Source: Erythroxylum novogranatense (taxonomy: Eukaryota; Streptophyta; Magnoliopsida; Malpighiales; Erythroxylaceae). Taken from it: a stretch of DNA of 64,000 bases. Position 1 is the stretch's first letter; every line of letters starts with the position of its first letter. Below, piece after piece: positions 34,682 through 46,729 of the stretch. Where the stretch lies: the NCBI GenBank assembly GCA_029891385.1, contig CM057230.1:55221414-55285413 (forward strand), written 5' to 3'. The translations under genes were made by a program, and so were the position numbers. A model generated the notes under the pieces. That model was not told where the DNA came from and searched no databases. It saw only the letters and a program-made list of their open reading frames with translations.

Positions 34682-37297
34682 CTAATCCCATTTGAGAGAT
34701 ATGATTTCCCAACTCACCTTAAAAGAAGGTGTACACTCCCTTAACTTCAACAATCCTCGATACGAGCTCCTTGATCCACAGCTCTCAAGCCTTTACACAT
34801 ACAAATATGCATTGTATTTACTACTCAAAATGTATCTCATATTCATACACCACCACAACCAAATTCATCTCTAATCAATCATCATAAATGTTATTCTAAC
34901 TTATGTCAATAGGTCAATAAGTCACTTACTAATTCAGCTCAATGTCTCCTCAACCATCGAGCTAACCTAACCTTATGTGCAATGTTTTCATCCTTTTCTT
35001 CCTAATATTCCTTTATGAACAAGTTGTCTTCTTTTAATCATAACTCTCCCTAAAAAAATCCAAATGCCATGATTCTTATGCCACCCAAAACTAGACTTCA
35101 ATTAGTCTTAACATATTTAAAAATTACACAAACTTCATCTCCCTTTAAAATATAATCTTCATCCAAATTATGTCATGTTTTTGGTAAGAGACAGACTGGA
35201 AACCAATACTCAAGCCCCAATAAATCATTATCAATACATCTCCTAACAAAACCATTTTACAGAAGCTTTAATAAGACATCAATAATCATTTTCATGTTTT
35301 ATACTTTCACTGATTCGGACTCTAAATTCCTCAAAAATCAGGAAATAATACAAGGTTCCTGCACAAGGGTCTATCACAAGGAGTATTAGATAAACAAGCA
35401 TAACTCGAGCTCTAGTCCTGATTTTGTCAAGCCACTTTCACAAAGGTCAAGCTAAGACCTATATCTAAAACTTTCATTCTTTAAGTTTTTCAAATTCGTG
35501 CTCTAAAAATATGAAAGATAGATAGAAATAGAAAGATGAAATTGAAACCCAAATTTGAGCTTACCTTGATAACTTCTTCCCTTCCCCTTCTCTTCCCCTT
35601 TTTCTCTCCTTCTCTTCTCATTTTCGTTTTTCTCCTTATTCTAACCTTAAGGCAGACCTTCACTCTTGCTTCTATTGCCTTTTCATCCATTTTCTCTAGA
35701 AAATTCAAGAAGGTCAAACTAATCTATGTGTCACCATTCCATTAGTTTATCTATCACCATTCTATTGGTACATATTTTATCCTTCTATTGGTCCATATGT
35801 TACTATTCTATTGGTCTATATGTCACTTACTTTAGGCTTCACATGTTACTCATTTTAAGCCTCTATATGTCACTACTTATAAGGCTACATATGTCACCAA
35901 TTGTAAGGCTACACATGTCACCAATTGTAAAGCTATATGTGTCACCATTTGTAAAGCTACGCATGTCACTATTCTATTGCTCCACATGTCGCAAGTCTAA
36001 AATGTCATTTGTCACAAACTTAAAGGGCCACTTGTCATCTATTTAATTGAGCCATTTGTCACTTATTCCTAATGCCACATGTCATCATTTCATAGCCCTA
36101 ATCATGAATGCAAATTACAATGCAGAATATAATCATTCATGGTAGTATGCAATGCGATCGTGGATGATGTAATGTAAATGCATGAGATCTTGCTTGGTTT
36201 GAACTAAACAATGAGTACTTAATTACTCTATTATAAACATGAACCCACCTGAATTCCTTGCTTAAAACTTGCTTAGGAATGCCTTTCCTCTTGCCTCACT
36301 TGATTTCCTTAACCAAATAGCCAAAATCCAAATCAATTTGGTGTAGAAATCGAAAAATCAAACCTTAACCATTCAAACTACAACCAAAACTGAAACAAGA
36401 ATTTCATGCTCAACTTCCATCAAAAATTGAAGATTTTTAGAGACTGATTCAGAACTTCATTTCTTCATGAAACTTGTATCCCTATGTCTCTAGTTTACAA
36501 CGCAAAAAGAATCACCTCATTTAGACATCTACATCAAAAGTTATGCCCAAAATACCGAAGCATATCGCAGTAGGAAATTGACCGTTCGCCGCGACGAGAA
36601 ACTGGAGCACGTCTCGACGAGCGCGCGCGCCGCGACGAACACATCTGCAGGTCGCGACGTGCGACAGGGTAAACCTCCCGAAACTCTTTTTTTTTTACTT
36701 TTCTCAACCATAATCCTCCCATCTTTCAATTATAAACACATCTAAACATTAAAACACCTCTAATACTTCATTTCTAACATCAAAATCATCAACAAAACAA
36801 CAACCCAAGCAAATCTACCAAAGTTCACCATAAACCCGAAACCAACGATTTCTACTCATTCCAAGCAAAACTAAGGTTAGATTCAACTTAAACAAGAGTA
36901 GAAGAGTTAAACAAACCTGAAGAATGCTTCGATCCTCTGAAAATCGACAAACTGAGCTTGCCCTTTTTCTCTTCTTCTTCTCCTCTCACCGCCAATCTCT
37001 TCTTCTTCTTTCTCTTCTACTTTTCCTTTCTTTCTATTCTTTAAGTCCTTAAACCTACAAGATAGGGCAATGACTAAAATGCCCCTCCATGCTTAGCCTA
37101 AACCATTCTGACTCAAGTGCCTTGACCATTTTGCCCTTAAACATTTTTACTCTTCCATAAACATTTATTCCCTACTAAATTCAATTAAATCCAAATTTTC
37201 ACTAATACTTTCAATAAAACTCAAACTATACCATAAATCATAAATCAATTTAATTCATACTTAATAACTTCAAGAAAAACAAATTTGGGGCCCAATA
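34682..37297 (-). mobile_element. Relic of an element A-type LTR
   Basis: Bases about 36400-36720 align well with 18400-18790 of the A LTR: agatttttagagactgattc, tgtctctagtttacaacg, the aaaagttatgcccaaaatac word and then a GC-rich block with gccgcgacga. It ends ggggcccaata at 37297, against ggggtccaaca in A. Bases 34682-36380 are less certain but have the same pyrimidine-rich character and no gene; element E appears inserted in it. Its far end cannot be placed. Confidence 0.65.
35867..35990. repeat. 24-bp minisatellite
   Basis: acatatgtcaccaattgtaa plus ggct and variants, about four clear units (35888-35980) in a longer degenerate stretch (35740-36070) with repeated catgtcac words. Confidence 0.75.
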
Positions 37298-38873
37298 AAC
37301 AATCTTATAATTAATAGTATTCATAACATCTTTTTTTTCATAATTGTCGTTAGTTCAAGAAGTTGTCAAAAGGCTTCGGCTTTTATATCAAGCAGAAACT
37401 TACTCATCATTTTGCTTTTCACTATGACTTATGCTGGTTGATTTGGAGATTCATTATCTATTATGGTTGATAAGAACCTATCCCAATCAAATATCTAACA
37501 TCTATATAGCACCCTTTACATACAACATCTTCAATGATTTAAGATAACCAGGTTAAATTAATTTAGTTATACACACAGAGTTATACTACACCCCTGCTAA
37601 CAGCCTCAATTTTCTACATTACAAATGCCAACTAATTTCCACAATCACATTTGACAAATGCAAATATTTATCCTGTGAGACATTTTGAATGCCCCTGCAT
37701 AAGAACACTCTCTTTATTTTCAATTTCAACCTTTGAGCACCAAAATTTCTTGTGAACAAGTAGTAATCTAAACAAAATAACACAAGCATTATTTATGTTG
37801 TAACAATTATAAATTTGAATTTTGAGCTTTGAAGGCCTAATCAATGTTATCACTTTTCACAATTGATGAAACATCGATTGGTGTAAATTCTCATATAGCC
37901 AAAAATAGGTATTCGTGCCTAAATTACTAATTTTTTGAAAACCAAGTCTTGTTTAACTTATTTGGATATGAAAAGACCTAAATTTAGAGCTTACTTTTGT
38001 TGACCTAGAGGAAGATAGTAGATAGTACACCGGGGGAGGGGAAGAGAGAGAGATGCTCAATAATAGAAAAAGGAGAAAGGAAGCAGGCAAACCCAGAAAA
38101 GTGTAAAGACAGAAACAAGAAACTTAAAAACAAACCCAAGGGAAAAAGAAAGAGGAACGAGGGAATGAAATGATGTTTCCTAGTTTTACTTGAAAATATT
38201 AAAACACCCTTAATGGTCTCTCTTTTAATTAAACCAGTAGCACATGAGTGAAACGAGCACCACAAATTTTATTTACCGATGAAATGAGAATCCAAAGACA
38301 AACTTTTATTAAGTTTAAGGTTAAATTGGCAAAAATAAAAGTCTAGTCCTAATTATCAAAGTTGAAGGACCAATTTAGACTTTTTTCTTACAAAAAAGTT
38401 TGAATGCATAATATTTAAATTGTGAAGATAAGCTTGCATAAATAAATTAAGAAACATGGACAAGAAAATGATGATCTCATACTTAAAGGTATACTAATAA
38501 AGATCTTTAATAACTATCAAGAAAAAGGGTAACGTAATTGAATGCTTTAACGTTTGCTTCAAGTTATCAAATCATACCTAACGACTAAATGGTATTTTCA
38601 TGAGACAATACGTAACCAACCAGAAGGAAAGTAAATAAATTACATAGACAACTTGAGTTTGAGGTGAATGTCACAAACTACAACACAACTTTGCCCAATC
38701 CATAAGACTCAAATTTAAGAGAAGGTTATCATATATGCAATCTTTTTTTATACATTTTTTATAAAAAGGTTGACTTGATTCGCAGAGGAGAGTATCACAT
38801 CAAACGCATAATTGAAGTCTTAACAATAAGCAATAACGAAGAATTGTGTTAGAGTGGATTTGATATTTGCAAC
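37298..38873. other. Unique-looking spacer before the GNAT gene
   Basis: No repeat partner in the window and no convincing ORF. AT-rich, with a purine-rich patch at about 38025-38160 (gggggaggggaagagagaga). Probably host intergenic sequence and distal promoter of the GNAT gene. Confidence 0.55.
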
Positions 38874-38879
38874 TATAAA
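38874..38879 (+). promoter_or_regulatory. TATA box of the GNAT gene
   Basis: AACTATAAAGGG, 128 bases before the ATG at 39007, a normal plant distance for a short 5' UTR. The leader between is C- and A-rich without an upstream ATG apart from one in cacaatgtcccgcg. Confidence 0.6.
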
Positions 38880-39006
38880 GGGTCCTGGACGCAGTCCCAC
38901 AATGTCCCGCGCAGGTTAAAACAAGATAAACGTCACTTAACCACCACACAGCTCCACAACCACAACTCCGACCACCATCCCAAAGAAAACAAAACCTCCA
39001 ACCACC

Positions 39007-39540
39007 ATGTTTCTATCCACCCTGTCCCTAACCTCCACTCCAACTACCAACATCTGCCGCTTCATGACCCTTACAAACAGCTACTCCATCTCCGACGACG
39101 ACCTGCAGTCCAGAGGCTTTCATCTCCGGCGCACAACCTCCGACCTCAACCTCGACCACCTCAACTCAGTCTTCGTGGCTGTGGGCTTCCCCAGAAGGGA
39201 CCCTGAGAAAATCAAACTCGCTCTGGAGAATACAAACTCACTCCTATGGATCGAACACAAAAAGACCCAGAAGCCCGTTGCCTTTGCTAGAGCAACTGGT
39301 GACGGTGTTTTCAACGCCATCATATGGGATGTCGTGGTTGATCCTTCTTTTCAGGGGATCGGTTTAGGGAAAGCTATTATGGAGAGGCTTGTGGAGGAGT
39401 TGTTGGAGAAGGGTATTGTTAATATTGCTTTGTATTCGGAGCCACGAGTTCTCGGGTTCTATCGCCCCCTGGGGTTTGTGGCGGATCCGGATGGTATTAG
39501 AGGAATGGTGTACTCCAGGAAACAGAGAAAGAAGAAGTAG
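39007..39540 (+). CDS. Plastid-type GNAT N-acetyltransferase (GNAT3-like)
   Basis: A 177-residue intronless protein. Residues 1-30 are rich in Ser and Thr, poor in acidic residues, and look like a plastid transit peptide (prediction). Residues about 70-165 are a GNAT fold: PVAFARATGDG on strand 3, FNAIIWDVVVDPSFQGIGLG with the acetyl-CoA pyrophosphate-binding Q-G-I-G-L-G loop (motif A), helix AIMERLVEELLEKG, then VNIALYSEP and VLGFYRPLGFVADPDGIRGM (motif B). The end is basic (SRKQRKKK). Family members acetylate protein N-termini, lysines or arylalkylamines such as serotonin in chloroplasts; the match I recall is closest to Arabidopsis GNAT3 (At4g19985), from memory only. The substrate cannot be told. 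GC-richer codons than the surroundings and a TATA box support a real host gene. Confidence 0.93.
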   Translation: MFLSTLSLTSTPTTNICRFMTLTNSYSISDDDLQSRGFHLRRTTSDLNLDHLNSVFVAVGFPRRDPEKIKLALENTNSLLWIEHKKTQKPVAFARATGDGVFNAIIWDVVVDPSFQGIGLGKAIMERLVEELLEKGIVNIALYSEPRVLGFYRPLGFVADPDGIRGMVYSRKQRKKK

Positions 39541-40658
39541 ATCGTATTGTAAATAGCTGATACCGAGCCATTGGGGACATTGTAACAGGATGCATCAAAT
39601 CCAAACGCATATTCATTAAATTCATCTGATGAAGTCTTCTTCTTTGAACAAGATTTTTCATCCTTTTGCTTTGCACCTGAGAATGCTGGTGAACATTTCA
39701 TCTGTTTGGTTGATGATGTGGGGTGACGGCTAACTGCTGTTTTAATTGTTGCTTAGTAGTAGGAAGGTACAATACCAGTCAGGCATGAGGGACCATGGAA
39801 TTTGCTTATTGCTCACTCATAGCTTCCAAGGAAGGTGGAAAGGAAAATGGAAACTACAATCTTCATATTCGTCCAAATGTTTTACTACTCGATGTTAACC
39901 TCTTGGGCCTCTTATTTAGGATGTTTTCATTCAAAAGAGGTCATCTGCTACTTCAAGTCTTGAATTCGATTTAAGGCAACAGAAACATATCTCTCTTTGT
40001 ACCATGAAACATTAACCAAGAATTCCCCTGCTTTCGTTAACATCAACCATCACTAAACTTTACAATTTTAATAACGGCAAGTCCATCGGACCAATTTTCT
40101 TATCCAGGAGAGCACCCAAAGTTTTGTTTCCGATTTTCTTGGAGGCCTAACTATTTAGATCTAACAACGAACAAGACGTGAGGAACACAAACAAGATATA
40201 GTGATATATCAAAACAATAGATGTAGAAAGTGGCTGTGTAAATCACAAAAAGAACATAAAACATTCGTAGGGTTTTATTTCTCAACTATAACAAACTTCT
40301 CTGTGATACAGTCCGCTTTCAGTCCTCGACAATCCGTATCCTAGAGCAATCCGAAGGACCATCTTCATCACCACGCTCTCTCTCTGTCTCAGACACTTCT
40401 TTAATTAGACCTTAAACAGCAGAGACAAACAAGCTGAGAAATTTGTTACAGAGAAGATAAAGAGATTTCCTTAAAAACCCACGAAGCAATCAATGCAGCG
40501 AGACTATAGAGAACATTCAATTGTGTTCAAGTTTCAAAGTTCGATGAATCCAAATTCCCGAAACAGACAAATATTTAAATCAACATAAGAGAGAGAGACT
40601 GGAAACGACGATTTACAAATAGTCAAATACCTAAAGGGACGAAGGGGGAAGGGGAAAA
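39541..40658. other. Intergenic region with two convergent 3' ends
   Basis: No ORF. The first 200-300 bases should hold the GNAT 3' UTR; 40280-40658 should hold the 3' UTR of the minus-strand small gene and has a ctctctctctgtctc stretch. No repeat partner seen. Confidence 0.5.
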
Positions 40659-40811
40659 TCAAGAGATGGTCTTGGCGTTTATAAAGAAAGCAACAGAGCA
40701 AAGAACGGAAGCAATGAATGCGAAGATGGCGAGACCGATGATCACAGAAATACTGGCCACCACCAAATCCAGTATGGATTGAACACTTAGCAACCCCATC
40801 AAGAACTTCAT
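40659..40811 (-). CDS. Small hydrophobic protein, 50 residues
   Basis: ATG at 40809-40811, TGA at 40659-40661. The protein starts MKFLMGLLS and ends FFINAKTIS. Residues about 12-44 are almost all hydrophobic or small (LVVASISVIIGLAIF and FIASVLCSVAFF), with one Asp (position 15) and one Cys (38), so one long or two short membrane helices are likely. The ATG context (gcaaATGa) has the favourable A at -3, and a minus-strand TATA box lies about 60 bases upstream. Function unknown. Support is composition, GC rise and promoter, not family recognition; it is shorter than usual ORF cut-offs. A frame overlapping its start at 40808-40999 is judged spurious. Confidence 0.6.
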   Translation of the reverse strand: MKFLMGLLSVQSILDLVVASISVIIGLAIFAFIASVLCSVAFFINAKTIS

Positions 40812-40869
40812 TTGCTTTCTGCTATCTTAATTAACCATGTTTGATCCTTCCTCTCGGGATTGTTTTCCA

Positions 40870-40879
40870 TTATATATAT
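40870..40879 (-). promoter_or_regulatory. TATA box of the small hydrophobic protein gene
   Basis: Minus strand CATATATATA, ending about 60 bases before the ATG at 40811. Confidence 0.5.
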
Positions 40880-40880
40880 G

Positions 40881-42229
40881 CACATTGATAAATAAAGATA
40901 GAGATGAGAAGATGCATTTGGGATTGTGAAGGTTTTCGAGCCATGACGGTGATAACCATTGCAAAATTCGGGCCGGCCTTTTCTGGGCTCACAGCTCATA
41001 CCAGGGTTGTGGTCTACTCCTTTAAGTCTATATCATTAGATTCATCTTATAATAAATGTATTTTCAAATAATTTTGATTCCAAATTTTAGTACTTTTGGG
41101 AATAGCTTTAGATATACCTGAAAAATGAAATTGATAAAGAGATGGGTCACTTATTTTTCATACCTTACATGCAATTTGATTTTAAGATCTATTTTCATAC
41201 AATAAACAATATTTTTTTCAAGTTTTATTATATTTTAAGAGATTCAATCTCTTTTAAATTATAAATTAATTTGTGACGATAATAATTCAATACCATAAAT
41301 TTCCATGACTCTCTACAAAGCGAAACTTTGTACACACCCATCAATTAGTTTCTAACTTGATCTAACAAAACCTCAGTATGTCTATAAACACTAACAAATT
41401 TCCCTACACTATTAGAGACTTCCTAATAATGTGACTTAATGATAGAATGGAGGTTGTAGAAGATATAGTGAAGGTTACATATGCTTGGAAACTTAAGTCA
41501 CTGGTTAAGAAAGTATGAAAACCAATTGGCAAAATCTTTAAAATTGGTGAACTCAGTGAACTAACATTGGAGGCAAGTACAAAGGAGAATACCATAAAAG
41601 GAGGTCAGAAAAAACACTTCAGAAAGCCACAATTAATCAGAGCATGTAGAAATGGAAATCAATGATGATGAAAATAAGGAAATAGACAGGGGCAATACTA
41701 TCAAGAACAAAGACGGAAAATGCTCAAAAAATCATTACAATCATGATAACACTAGTTTAGCATCGGGCAGAACACAAACCAGTGTGACATACAAAGGAAA
41801 AAAGATGGTTTTGTTACTCCTAGTAGAAGAAAGTCCAATAGGAAGAAGAAGAAACCTTCTTCTCTAATGATTAGATATAAAAGATTTTATCAATGAGATT
41901 AAGCCTGATATTGCTAAATTATTCAAAGCAAAGATTAAAAAAACAATTACAACATTCTCCAAATTTTTCCTAGTAATTGGAAAGTACTAAATAATTACTA
42001 CTCTCGTTACAATGGGAGAATCTTGTTGTTATACAAGGATGACAGCGTACAAGTGTGAACTGATTTTATTAAGGAGCAGATGATATATACTAAATTCATT
42101 AATAAAAGCTCTAGGAAGGTATCCTAAATCACAGTAGTGTATGATGTCAATCATAGTTTACATAGAAGGGTTGTGGGACAAACTCATAAACTTTTTAGCC
42201 TCTTGTCAAGGGCCTTTTCTTATTAGGAG
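40881..42229. other. Spacer, AT-rich, possibly LINE ORF1 remains
   Basis: 40881-41400 shows no gene or repeat. 41400-41880 has broken plus-strand frames (a charged 71-codon frame at 41652) where ORF1 of the following LINE would be, but no motif I can name. The remainder is featureless. Confidence 0.4.
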
Positions 42230-44520
42230 ACTCTAACTCAACCCCCAATCCAGAAGAAACAGAACGGAACATCATCCTTAGAAGCTACTATAATGACGTC
42301 AAATGATGCACAACAGACATTGAGGTAAAGGACCTTCCCCAAGGCCGTAATTTCTTCACTTGGTCTAATAGACAAAAACACCCTTAATTTATAAGGAAGA
42401 AGTTAGAAAAACACATAGCTAATCTAGAGTAGTTCCAAACTTTTCCAGAAGCATATGTATCCTTCAAAACTCCAGAAGAAAGCAAATTACTAGCTAAACT
42501 AGTAATAAGGCATGAGATAGAGCATGTCCTAAAAGCAGTCAATCCTTCAAAGGCTCCAAGCCCAGATGGGATCAACATCTTATTTTATCAAAAAATATGG
42601 AACAGGGACAATGGTTGTAGAAGTAGTAGAGGAATTCTTCAGAGAAAGGAAATTGTTAGAGGAGTTCAATAGAACATTAATTTGCTTAATCCCTAAAGGC
42701 TTAAAACTAGAGACAATATCGATTACCACCCTATAGCTTGTTGAAACTTCATGTACAAGATAATTGTAAGAATATTGGCTGAGAGAATGAAAACAATCTT
42801 ACCAAGACACATTAGATTACATCAAGAAGCATACATTTCAGGTACGTAGATTAGGGATAATATTTTAATAGTTCAATAACTACTTAGAAACTATTCTCGA
42901 AGGAGAGGTAGCAAAAATTGCACAATAAAATTGGATTTTAGAAAAGCCTATAGCTCACTTTATTGGAAATTCATAATCAACTACCTTAAAGCCTACAACT
43001 TCCTTGGGGTGTTCATCAAATGGATAGAGCAATGCATATCAAGGTTGTCCTACAATGTACTAGTCAACATAGAACTTCTAAATAGGATCGAGGGGGAAAA
43101 GAGATTAGGTCAAGGTGATCCCATCTCCCCTTTCTTGCTCTCTATTGCAATGGAGCTGCTCAATAAGCTTTTGTTGAGGGTGGATAAAATAAGTCATTTA
43201 TTCATGTATCATAATAAATGTAAGGCTTTTGGCATTCCGAACGTTAATTTTGTAGATGAAGTCTTCCTTATCATCACTGCATATATGATAGCCCTGAGAA
43301 TACTCAACAGAATTTATAGACTACATGCAATCAAGGAAAAAAGTGATATCTACTTATCCATTAATGCCTCCCACAATGCATAATGGATTGGTAATATAAT
43401 AGGCATCAAGGTAATAAAACTACCCTTCATATATCTTGGTATACCTATTAATTCTACAAAACCTAATTACTCAAATTTCAAGCCATTAGTAGAGAAGATT
43501 AAAAGGAAAATTTGTATTTGGAGCACCAAATGCCTATTGATGACATAAGAGGGTTCAACTTGTAACTTCTGTTTTAGCCTCAATAAATATGTACTAGGCC
43601 TCCCACCTAGTCCTTTGTACTAGGCCTCCCACCTAGTCCTTCCCAATGTAGTCATCAAAACAATTAATAAGCTTTTGAGGAAGTTTCTATATAATGGTAA
43701 TAAGGAAGGAAAAGTCAAGGCAAGGATTAAATGGAAAGAGGTTTTCAAACCTAAGAAACAATGTGGACTTGGTCTCATACCATTAAAAATAGTAAACTTA
43801 ACAATGCTCATAAATAGACTATGGAGATTGATCAAGGATGAGGATTTGATATGGGTGAAATGGGTTATACATCACTACATATAATGGGGCAGCTTGTGAA
43901 ACATCAAGGTTCCAGTTGGAGCTTCCGCTACTCTAAGGAAAATTTTGGAGATTAGAGATATAGTTAGGTAATATAAACACTATAAAGATGGAAATGGAAT
44001 AAACACAAAATTTTGGCTTGCTAGGTGGTTAGAGTTAGAGACAATGAATGAGCAACTTGAATTACAAGGCTCAAATAAAAATTTCAGGAGACCACTATAG
44101 TTCAACAAATTTTATTCAATAGGGACATAATAAATAGAGCATTTCAAGACAATACACAAAATCCTGTTTACTGAATCTAGTTATCCACCATGCTATATGG
44201 ACCAAAACTAATAGTGGACATTACTCAAATAGGACAGCAAGAAGCATATTTTCGGACCAGATCTAATATTTATATTGCACAAATTGTTGTGAGTGGATAA
44301 AATCTTACCCAATGTTATGCTTACCCTCTGGTTCGCTATCTATAGGAAGCTAACAATAATTGATAGACTGAACCTATACCTCACTATACCTATCAGGTTC
44401 TATCTATGTGAATGTGATCAAGAATCCATCAAACACCTATTGTTTGTTTGCTCTTACACAAACAGAACATGGGAACATATGTCCACCTCATATGGTGCAT
44501 GCGACTCACCCAACACATAG
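42230..44520 (+). pseudogene. Decayed L1-type LINE, ORF2 (endonuclease end, RT, zinc-ribbon end)
   Basis: Plus-strand pieces in the order of plant L1 ORF2. Endonuclease end: DLPQGRNFFTWSNRQ from 42331. RT entry: PSKAPSPDGIN at about 42544. RT core 42931-43383: DFRKAYSSLYWKF and RLGQGDPISPFLLSI. The catalytic box reads FVDEVFLI where plant L1 has FADD, so RT is dead. Post-RT domain 43675-43884: FLYNGNKEGKVKARIKWKEV, then CGLGLIPLK. The RVT zinc-binding region 44293-44520 has LCECDQESIKHLLFVC. Many stops and frameshifts; no 3' tail or TSD identified. Confidence 0.88.
43591..43642. repeat. 26-bp tandem duplication inside the LINE
   Basis: gtactaggcctcccacctag plus six bases occurs twice head to tail, identical or nearly so. 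It is likely a late replication slip. Confidence 0.85.
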
Positions 44521-46319
44521 GATGAAGTGTTAACTTCAAGTATGTTGGGTTCATAAACTAAGGAAAACAAAATTATGGATCATTAGAATTACTCTTTTGT
44601 ACCTAGTCAAAGGAGTTTAGGAGTAAAGGAATTGTCACATATTCTCTAAAAAATCAAACCAATGCAAAACCTTCGTCGTGAGCATCTTTAATCTCATAAG
44701 AATGCACATCTACACACACTCATTAAGTAGATTAAACATATACGAGGTGAAGCACACATGGGAAATCACTTGATTAAAAGAAGGAACCATCATCTCATCT
44801 AAGCTTCTAAGCTTCAAGAACTCTATGTATGTATTTTTGTATTTGTTATGGTTAATGATATCCCTTTTCTGATTTTTCAAAAAATAACTTAATACTATTA
44901 AAATTATATTGTAGCGTTGATATTATCTTAAATCCATCGTGATGAGGAAATATTTTATTTATAAAATAAAATACAAATTCAAAGATTGCTGAAAATAAGT
45001 GAGTTTATAGCCAAGCTTAATTTTTTCTCTAAGTTTTAATTTACTAAATTTTATATGAATATTTTCTTTTCTCAATAATAGTAATAAGTAATTATTTAAT
45101 AAATTATCATATTAAAATTTAAAGAGAAAATAATAAGTCTTATATGTAAATATAAAAAGAAATTGGGAAAATTTGTGTCTAATGGGCTCACAAAATAGTA
45201 CAATAAAATATAGATGTCTCGACAAAAATAGGCTAATATCTTTAATCAATTTTAATTAAGCTATACGTATACACTCTATTTTAGATGAACAAGTTCTAAT
45301 GGTTTTCTAATCTTCTAGTAATGGAAATTAGGATAAATGATGTGCATTTTCTTTATATTTTGATTCATTTTTAAATATTTTAAAACTATGTTGAAACAAG
45401 TCTCTTATGATAGTATCTCCATGAAAAATTGATAATATGTTTTAAAACATGCCAAGAGTTAAGTCTATAAACTAATAGAAGGAGTGTGTATATTGAATAA
45501 AATATGATTTTAAAAATCAAATTATAGAAGTTTATTTAAAAATGAGTCTAATTAATAGAGACATATGTTTTCATCCTTACAAATTACAAAAAGTTTTTAA
45601 ACTAACAATCACTAAAATTGGAGAATCTAACATATGGTTCTGAGTTTCACTTACTTAAGAGAATGTTAGGATAATATTAACTATTTAAAATTTAAAATTA
45701 ATTATTTGCATACTATTATATTTTAATGAATGAAAATTCACAATATAAAAAATTAAGAAGATGAATAAGTTTCTGTTTTCATTTCTATATGAACTCAAAG
45801 CTTTATAATTTACAATGGAAATAATGGTTTAATTTTAATAGTTTCTCTATGATTTTTATTATCTAATTATGATTTAATAGACTTGAATATGATATTTTCT
45901 CAATTTTCTCTGTTAAAACTTTCTTATATGTCGAAATGTTAAGTTGACTCGAATTTATTGCCTTTAACACTCCTTTATCTCTTAATATCTCTCAACTGAT
46001 ATAAACAATATTATGTGGATCTACTTACCTTTCTAATAATTTTATATTTCTTTTTATCCCTCCATTTACTCCTATTATTTGTGTTGAGTTGGTTGATGTT
46101 GATATCCAGACTTAAATGTTATCAGATTGTAAAGAAAAATAAGAGTATACTTTGATATGGATTTAGTGAAGAGGTTTATAATTTGATTATTAACTGAGAC
46201 GTGTTGAATGGCAAGAAGTCCAAGTGCAACTAGTTCACTCATAATCTAATTTATAGTGTTTTCTTAGAGTATGAAATGCCATATTAATTGTCATATGAAG
46301 AGTATTATGGTTGTGGCTA
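44521..46319. other. AT-rich spacer, no gene seen
   Basis: Very AT-rich, many short stops in all frames, no repeat partner in the window. Nothing supportable. Confidence 0.5.
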
Positions 46320-46344
46320 AACATATATTTTGTCCCTAAATGTT

Positions 46345-46630
46345 TAAGCTAAAATTTAGGTAAAAATGTTAAATTAAACCCTAATATTTTCTCTATATTT
46401 TAATTTAAACCTAATATTTCGACATGTTTAGAAAACACTTCAACCATAAATATTCAATTTGAACTTCAACATACCTTTTTCATCAAGCCTTCATTATAAG
46501 ACGTTTTCTGTAAGTCCCTTGTCAGATATGTATACCATGTGACAAATAAGACCTAAAAAATAAAAAATCCTCTTTCTCTCCTCTTATTCTTCTGTCTCCT
46601 CTCACCCCTCTGTCTCTCTCTCTATTTCTC
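46345..46630 (+). repeat. Left arm of the long inverted repeat
   Basis: See the enclosing element. It ends in a pyrimidine tract (cctctttctctcctc and ctgtctctctctcta). Confidence 0.65.
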
Positions 46631-46729
46631 TTTAATTTACTTATTGTTTCTTCATTTTTTACCTCCAACTTGCTCATCTATTGCTTATTACTGTTAAATG
46701 CAACATTTCCCCATCTCCCTTAAATGCTA

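Noticed and set aside
40808..40999. 63-codon minus-strand ORF
   Set aside because: It overlaps the TATA box and start of the 50-residue gene and reads through promoter sequence; composition is not protein-like.
41652..41867. LINE ORF1 protein
   Set aside because: The position fits, but the sequence is charged low complexity without an ORF1 motif I can name.
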